Shown here: piece by piece, positions 57,618 through 64,000 of the stretch | How positions within the stretch are numbered: the stretch's first letter is position 1 | How the letters are laid out: each line of letters opens with the position of its first letter | Assembly: GCA_013368445.1 (NCBI GenBank) | Contig: JAACJO010000010.1 | Span: 1,550,001 to 1,614,000 of the forward strand | Source: Leucocoprinus leucothites | Lineage: Eukaryota; Basidiomycota; Agaricomycetes; Agaricales; Agaricaceae | DNA: 64,000 nucleotides | Direction of reading: 5' to 3' | The notes under the pieces: model-generated | Seen by the model: the letters and a program-made list of their open reading frames with translations, nothing else | Databases searched by the model: none | Told to the model about the DNA's origin: nothing | Made by a program: the position numbers and the translations under genes

Positions 57618-57943
57618 ATGGCTGCAAAAGCTAAAGCCCGGTATGTTTCTCTCTCTTTCTCTCATCATGATGGTTTTCTTCTGATGTTGCACATATACTT
57701 CCATGAACTGAACCAAAACGCAGAACTATGATTGTTCGCCTCATCTCCACGGCACAGACCGGATTCTTCTACACAACAAAACGAGTGCGCCAAGGCCCGA
57801 GATTGTCTTCGGTCAAATACGACCCAGTTGGTACGACTATCTCTCTGTGTCCTCTACTTGGGTCATACTTACCGCTTTCTTCAATCCTCTTAGTGGGCCA
57901 GCGGGTATTGTTCGTAGAATCCAAGAAAACCAAAAAGTCATGA
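57618..57943 (+). CDS. Mitochondrial large-subunit ribosomal protein bL33m
   Basis: Three exons (57618-57640, 57724-57830, 57894-57943) give just 59 residues: MAAKAKARTMIVRLISTAQT, then GFFYTTKRVRQGP, LSSVKYDPVVGQRVLFVE and a Lys-rich end. The sequence follows bacterial bL33 and yeast Mrpl39, including YTT-KR and KYDP-V. It is a small beta-rich protein near the tRNA E site of the mitochondrial large subunit. The Cys residues of zinc-binding L33 are absent, as usual for the mitochondrial form. The gene is too small to be obvious in any one frame. Confidence 0.93.
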
Positions 57944-59257
57944 CATAATTCTTGATTTTGTTGAGACGAGCCGATAGTGTCAGTCGGTCTAGAATTTCTA
58001 TTTAGGTGCGCTCGTAATTTACTCGTTTGTAATGCAGGCTCTCACCGTCATATTGTCCACCAGGTTTCGATTTGCTCTTGTACAGTCTTCTTATTCAATC
58101 TTTGCCCTGCTATCCATTCCGCTTCGAGCAATTGTTTTATGAACGAGATTTCCGACACCCAGGCTGCCAATCCCTCTGTTCTCGCCTCTAGCAATCTCCC
58201 ACAGTATTCCGTACGACTGGAAGGCCATTTCACCGTTTCGAAACGTCTGCAATCAAATGTAGAGGCAAGGTTACGGATTAATGACTGGTCCATTAAGGTC
58301 AGGGCCTATCTTGCCTTGCGCAAATATCTGAAACGACGTGCTTAGAGCAAAACTTAAATCAAACGTACCACGCGATTCTTTGATCCAGAAGAGTTCATAA
58401 CTTGTGGCCAAGCTCAAAACCAGATGTCGTATCATAATTCCTCCCGTCGTCAATCGGGGCTACTCCCTCCCTGGCATTGCACTCCAGACTGACGACACAA
58501 ATATGTTTTGACAATTTCGATTGATGTTGCGCCCGAATTGCATCATATGATACCTGCTGCGATCACCTCTTGAACTCCGTCACCATCGCACCGACATTTA
58601 TTCTTTCACCTTTTTAAGTAAACTTATTTCAGCGTGGCCTACAAGACGCTGATGGTGTCCCTTGTGGGTCTCTTCCAGCCCTGGTCCACCCTAACTGGGA
58701 CACAGATGTATGGTGATTGCTGAAATGTGTACCAAATACATCTCGGCTTCGATCTAACAGCTTTGGCAAGGGAAAGTGATTTAACTATTTTTTTAGGGAA
58801 ACATAGAACATAATAGGTAACATTTGTGATCCTGTTCCCATTCATCCAGATCTGAATATTTGAATACTTATGCTCGGAAGGCATCAAAGCTATTCTTGTC
58901 CAGCGGAACCAACACCAATACCAGGTGGAAGCTGTTGGGCAGATCAGTGGATCATCGATCTATGGTTCCCCTTCGGGCGCCTTATCGGACATTGCTTCGG
59001 TATCTATGTCGGCTTGCATGAAATCATGAAATCATCGTAAAAAGGTTGATCGTTCATCCGTTTAGGCCATGGATGGTACTGTCTGCTATCCGGCAAACTC
59101 CGAGGATTTCACCGGCGCCAGCCGTCACAGCCGTACCAAACCCCGGGAGGAGAGGAGATCGAGCCGCATTGAACGACATCTCACCCAACCCCTTGGCTGA
59201 CCGCATTATAAAAGCCTTCGCAAGAGATGACATTCCACATTGAAGCTCTTCAACGAC
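57944..59257. other. Intergenic region with one doubtful small ORF
   Basis: About 1.3 kb. The minus-strand frame 58293-58048 encodes 81 residues with an amphipathic helical look (LLEARTEGLAAWVSEISFIK) and may be an exon of an unseen small gene, but no family or supporting splice partner was found. The opposite strand is also open for 122 codons, so at most one is real. The part from 58900 onward should be promoter of the 59.3 kb kinase, including a GATGG- and CCGGCG-rich stretch at 59060-59180. Confidence 0.35.
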
Positions 59258-60906
59258 ATGCCCACTGATTTTTCAACTTATAGAACATCTGACCACGCCA
59301 ACAGGAACCTCAACCACGGAGAAGAGGCATTCTGTCTGCCGATTCAAAAGTGCGTCAGTTACGCACTACCCTTCTTGACGAGTTTAAATTTAAAGGCCGA
59401 CGCCTTGTATCTCAGCGTTCACGCTCCCGAACATGGGTCTCTCGTTGAATTATTGTGCCACACCTTATGCAACCCACAGAAACGCCAGGCTATGGAGCAA
59501 CTAGTAGGTGACCATGCCCAGCTAATAGCGGACTTTTTGCAGTCGGTGAGATTTTACGATACTGATTGCAGATATATCATACGAATGCTGACGTCACTAT
59601 AGATACTCCTTGTGTCAGCTCATCCGACCCCGTGGTTTCGAAAGCATTGCCTCATCGCCTTATACAAGCTTTGCAAAGCATGCATGATATTCCCCAGAGG
59701 CTATATTTTAGCGGACATCCAACGAGGCTTACCGGTAGCTGGAACAAGCTTCTGTGATATCTACCAAGGGACTTTTGGAAAGGAGGTACTCTGTCTCAAG
59801 GTATTACGAGTCTTTCAAGAAGGCGATTCATTGAATATGATGAAGGTAAGATGAACCCCTTGATTGTCATTATTTATCTAACCCTCGCTTTGTCAGATTC
59901 TCACTAAAGAAGCCATCCTCTGGGGACAACTTGATCACCCAAATGTGACACCTTTTTATGGAGTTTATTTCCTCGAATCTCCTCTAAGGCAGATATGCCT
60001 GGTTTCGCCCTGGATGGAGAATGGGAACCTCACAATTTATCTGAGGACCAATCCACACGCACCTCGCGAACCCCTCGTGAGCTGCTCTTTCAATTTGGGA
60101 TAGTACGGACGACTCAGCCATTTACTAGATATATGATATTGCCAGTGGCCTGGCTTACTTACACCGCGAGAATATCATTCATGGTGATCTGAAAGGAGTA
60201 AGTGAGATCTATAAACACTGATAGCTACTCTTCCAAGCTGTCGCTTACCGGGAATAGACAAATGTCCTGGTCAGCCGGAATGGCGACGCCTGCATAACAG
60301 ATTTTGGACTGTCATCGGTCTTCACCAGTAACACAATTGCCTATCCTGATGGTATCAGCTCCATCACTGGTTGCACCTATCGCTGGCTCGCCCCGGAGTT
60401 TTTATCCAACATTTCCCGCAGGAGTAAGCCCGGTGACATATGGGCTTTCGGTTGTGTCTGTTACGAGGTCAGAATTGCTTCCCGTTGGCTCCGTACTTAA
60501 TTTCTCACTAATTCAGTACACCCATCAGGCTTTGACTCGAAAAGCTCCATTTTATGAGTGTCAAACTGATTACCAGGTTATTATCAAGCTCATGAACGGA
60601 CACCAACCAACACGACCCAATGAAAATTCTGGGACCGGCTTGGATCAAATCTCCGACGAAATGTGGACGCTTGTCAATACGTTCTGGAAGCAGGATCCTA
60701 GCAATCGCCCAACCTGCGAACGGACACTGCTCATGCTTGGGCAGCAAGGTCCTTTCAATTTCTTGCGTGGCTCGACAGATAGCCGTATCCCCCAAGCCTC
60801 AAGGGAACTCGATCCAATAATTGTTCAATTCGATCGACTGGAAGTTGAACAAATTCTCAGACAAGTTGCGTATCTCTGTTCCTTCTACATAAATAAACAA
60901 CATTAA
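59258..60906 (+). CDS. TKL-type protein kinase with altered glycine loop
   Basis: Exons 59258-59545, 59603-59845, 59897-60076, 60129-60197, 60258-60467 and 60529-60906 join in frame to 455 residues. The N-terminal module reads KRQAMEQLVGDHAQLIADFL, then WFRKHCLIALYKLCKACMIF. The kinase domain has VAGTSFCDIYQGTFG where paralogs have GGFGD, so the second loop glycine is replaced by Cys. The rest is orthodox: VLCLKVLRVF, HPNVTPFYGVYFL, NIIHGDLKG, TDFGLSSVF, YRWLAPEFLS, GDIWAFGCVCYE. Activity may be reduced or nucleotide binding changed. It faces the 61.1 kb kinase tail-to-tail. The last intron was placed so that CYE-ALTRKAPF matches paralog spacing. Confidence 0.83.
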
Positions 60907-61089
60907 ACATCATGGACCCTACTAGCTTTAAAGTCGATGCCCACAAGCTTACGACATAATTAGACATTTACTCCTTTAACGAATATCCAATAACACTGTT
61001 GATATATAATAAATACAGGTGTAACGATATCCAACAATCCCCATATCACTCAAGTAAACGGTCAGCAAAAACATTTCGATACATAGGAT

Positions 61090-62690
61090 TCATATCTCTC
61101 CATAAGAGTGAGTTAATTGATTAATAAGATTAAAGCTAGTAAGCAAAAACGGTGTAAGTTTTAGAAATACACCACTGTGAAATCGGATACTCACTCTCGC
61201 AAGTATGCCCATGATCACGGATGGTTTAATGAAGGGGCTAGAAATACACATAGCAGCCCGAAACGCCTGGCAAGCCTGAAGAGCTTTCCCTGAGCCCCCT
61301 CCCTCTTGATTTTGTGAAACGATTCCCAGTCGTTGAAGGAATGCTAGAATTTGCTGGCATGTCGGACGTTCCTCAGGGATCCTTGCCCAGCAGTGGTTCA
61401 TAAGCCTCCACATGTCGTCATCAATCCCATCCCTGTTAGATGAGATCTCTCCTCGGGGACGGATTGGCAACTTGCCCGAGAAAACGGCACAAATTACTTG
61501 GACATCAGTCAGGTATTCGTTAAAAGGCAGTTTCCGACAGAAAATCTAGCTCCCATAGACATGCGATCATGAGCCTCCACCAACCCAGAGAATTTGAAGC
61601 GCTAACCTCGTAACAAACAGATCCAAAGGCCCAAACGTCACTAGACTTGGTGGGTAACTGGTTCGAATTGTAGATTGACAGAAGCTCCGGAGCAAGCCAG
61701 CGAGGCGAAAATGCGACGGGGCCAGTACCAGGGGTGTAGGCGAATGTGCTACCGGTCAAGACAGTGGATAGTCCAAAGTCAGTGATACAAGCGACCTCAG
61801 CATCTGAAATGAGAACATTTGCCTATGCGTCTCTGGTGAGCAAAACTATGTTAAAACGTGGTGGGCAGGAAAGACAAACCCCTTTCAAGTCACCGTGGGT
61901 TATATTCTCGCTATGTAAGTATTCCAGACCTTTTGCAATGTCAAGAACCTGAAAGCAGAGAAATGAGCGATTTATTAGCAAGTTGAACTTCGAGGGAACA
62001 GACACATACAAAAGGCATGCGCTTGGCAAGTGGATTTGCATCCAGATATCTTACAAGGCTTCCTTTTTCCATCCAGGGAGAAACAAGACAAATCCTGTTC
62101 CGTGATTCATTCAGGTGATAGACGCCATAAAAGGGGGCTATGTTGGGATGATGAAGTTGTCCCCAGAGGACGGCTTCCTTGGCAAAGGCCTGATGCCAAT
62201 GATCGTAAGAATAGCGATCAAGAAGTTGAAGTATAGACGATTAATCATACCTTTAACATAGCATCTGTTTCTGATCTCTTGAAGGTACGCACGACCTTCA
62301 AACAGAGACTTTTTCCGCGGAACCACCCTCGGTAGATGTCACCAAACCCGCCGCCAGTTTCTGGTTCACCAGACATAACAATATCATCCTTCAATACAAG
62401 ACACTGTGGGTAGAGCATTGAGGATTTGCAGAGCTTGTAGAGTGCTCGGATGATATGCTTGCGAAATCCCGGGTATGGAAAACTCGACTGGAAGATACCC
62501 AGCTATATCAAAGGCAGATAGTAAGCTACATCTCCTATGCCAACGGCGGTACTGAGACTACAATATTTACAGTATACAAGAAGTCAATCAGGACTTGGGC
62601 ATCATCACCCCTGAGCTCTTGCATAGCCGCCCTACGCCGAGAGGTGCTTAACACTTCTAAGAGTGCACTTAATAGGCTCCGATCTATCAG
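61090..62690 (-). CDS. TKL-type protein kinase with HGDLKG loop
   Basis: Exons assemble to an N-terminal module LLSALLEVLSTSRRRAAMQ-ELRGDDAQVL, a glycine-rich loop ETGGGFGDIYRGWF, Lys in LCLKVVRTF, HPNIAPFYGVYHLNE, VSPWMEKGSLVRYL, NITHGDLKG, TDFGLSTVLTGST, PRWLAPELLS and DVWAFGSVCYEV. All key residues are intact. The module exon seems to begin after an acceptor TGATAG near 62683 preceded by CTAACTCTAAC, so a 5' exon with the start codon is missing from this annotation and lies further right. The 3' end is also approximate, because a final short exon could replace the read-through to 61090. It is convergent with the 59.3 kb kinase. Confidence 0.78.
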
Positions 62691-64000
62691 ATAGTTAGAG
62701 TTAGCCAACTTAGCGGGTGTTTAGAAAGTTTCGTTGGCTTTAAAAACACACTCCAGTCAATCCTTTGGTCTTGAGGATGGTTTGGGCGATGCCTACTATA
62801 AGAAGTAGGCTGAAAGGACACCATGAGCGAGTGTCCTTGCTAAAGGGAAACTGGTGGAATCAGTAGCACGTGGAACTCGAGGTAACGATGGGATGGATGT
62901 TGTATCTTTTCTGATGGATGTGCCACTATATATATTATCCATTACATAGTATGATGTGAACTAATGGGCCTACATCGGCACATTTGAACGAAACGTGGGC
63001 GCAGGGTGTGCCGTGCTCATGATATAGCTGACAGAACATCATTCCTGCCAGTGGCTCCTAAATTGATGCCCCAGAGGTATGTGGCCCGGTCAGGGGTAGT
63101 GCTGATGGTTTAACCGTTAGCGGTGTCCATCCAGGCCTCGGCTTTAAAATCAGCTTTCTGACATCTGACACACCAGGACGGAAATTCGGTTTGGCAACGG
63201 TTTTCTATGTCATAAAAACCAATTATCACAGAGTCTCAAAGAACACAAGAGAAGTATTTTTCTGAGGACTACTGGCAGGAAATATTTTATACAAGGCTAT
63301 AACGCGAGCAAACGCCCCCTTCAGACCTCTTGCTGTACAGTCTACCACCTGTAGATCTGGGGTTGGTCAGAGTATCGAGATCTACCACAACAATACTAGA
63401 GCCTCTGCCCGATGCGCTGGGATGCTGAAACTTACAAATAGTCATGCATATTTCGTACTCCTTCCTCAACACTGACTCTGATCGTACCTTGCTTCTATTT
63501 GTTTACTTTATCACAAGTATCAGGTGGACCCCGTGGGTGAGTCAGACCTACACAAGCCTCACAAATCCCTGATTCACAGACGACGGTTCCATTCTCGTGT
63601 ATGTGTGTGTGTGTGTTAGAGTGCTTATTGAAAATGGGGTTATCTCATTCAACATGGACACACAACGTTAAACCCACAAAGGGCATCTCAGGGTCATATC
63701 GACCCTAAACACGTTAACAATCTGCTTTCCTCTGCTTCCCAACAACCCAGACAATCATAGGCAACCATTACTAAATCTACCATGCAGTTGTCTCTGTAAG
63801 AATTTTGGGTCTGCCAAAGTTGGCCCGCAGAGGAATACTTGGCAGTAAACCCCATAACCCTACTCTAACCCGTAGCCCATAGCCCCTGAGGAGGAAACAA
63901 GTACTACCGCCGGTGATTATATATACTCTAGTAAACACATGCTACGTATAGGCCCGGGCGCTGTTTGTACCGTTTCGGGAAGCAGATGTGTGATGGATGT
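62691..64000. other. Right-end region, no gene recognised
   Basis: About 1.3 kb with only short unsupported frames. It probably contains the first exon and promoter of the 61.1 kb kinase near its left side, plus a GT microsatellite near 63600. The next gene is likely outside the window. Confidence 0.4.
63597..63617. repeat. GT dinucleotide microsatellite
   Basis: A short run of GT interrupted once by A (GTGTATGTGTGTGTGTGTGT). Such tracts change length by slippage. Confidence 0.9.

Noticed and set aside
58048..58345. Overlapping open frames on both strands
   Set aside because: Neither has domain support or a convincing splice partner, so I list the region as doubtful rather than as a gene.
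1..64000. CRISPR array, bacterial operon or rRNA genes
   Set aside because: No regularly spaced repeats or rRNA sequence were seen, and the introns show a eukaryotic nuclear genome.

Overview
This window is nuclear DNA of a filamentous basidiomycete, most likely an Agaricomycete. Nearly every gene is split by short introns of about 45-65 nt with GT..AG ends and CTAAC-like branch points. The gene content fits too: a DUF6535 membrane protein, a tyrosine-kinase-like (TKL) kinase expansion with an HGDLKG or HSDLKA catalytic loop, and fungal single-copy genes such as RFT1, FIG4, TSC2, a GEN1/YEN1-like nuclease, CBP3, MDM35 and mitochondrial bL33. No species can be named from sequence alone. All exon joins were made by eye from splice signals, reading frame and family motifs.

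Layout. 1-2.65 kb: the 5' part of a GH3 beta-N-acetylhexosaminidase and two unrecognised genes. 2.63-12.37 kb: a direct tandem duplication of a roughly 4.9 kb block holding a DUF6535 membrane-protein gene (+), a TKL kinase gene (-) and the 3' end of FIG4 (-). In copy 1 the DUF6535 gene and the kinase are intact and the FIG4 part is an orphan fragment. In copy 2 the DUF6535 gene is a pseudogene, the kinase is open but altered, and the FIG4 part joins the complete FIG4 gene. 12-26 kb: housekeeping genes FIG4, RFT1, GEN1-like and TSC2. 26.4-45.4 kb: a DUF1857 protein, two NCS1 transporters, two paralogous multi-pass membrane proteins of unknown family, an ARMT1-like DUF89 phosphatase, BolA, a stand-alone FluG-type amidohydrolase and an ACOT9-type thioesterase. 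45.8-50.2 kb: a kinase with a C-terminal C1 domain and another TKL kinase. 50.2-55.2 kb: about 5 kb with no supportable gene. 55.2-58 kb: mitochondrial genes (CBP3, MDM35, bL33m) and a tRNA-Glu. 59.2-62.7 kb: two convergent TKL kinases. The last 1.3 kb holds only a GT microsatellite.

How the genes relate. Five TKL kinases share an N-terminal helical module with a G-x-(E/D)-(E/H/D)-A-Q core and form one paralog family in two clusters. The duplicated pair also carries an N-terminal MGNSHS myristoylation-type signal. A DUF6535 membrane protein and a lipid-anchored kinase, copied together as one convergent two-gene block, are the best candidate here for a little-described membrane signalling module; this is inference only. 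A second duplicated theme is NCS1 transporter plus multi-pass membrane protein, present twice and flanking the amidohydrolase. CBP3, MDM35, bL33m, BolA and the thioesterase are mitochondrial or iron-sulfur related but are not visibly an operon-like unit.
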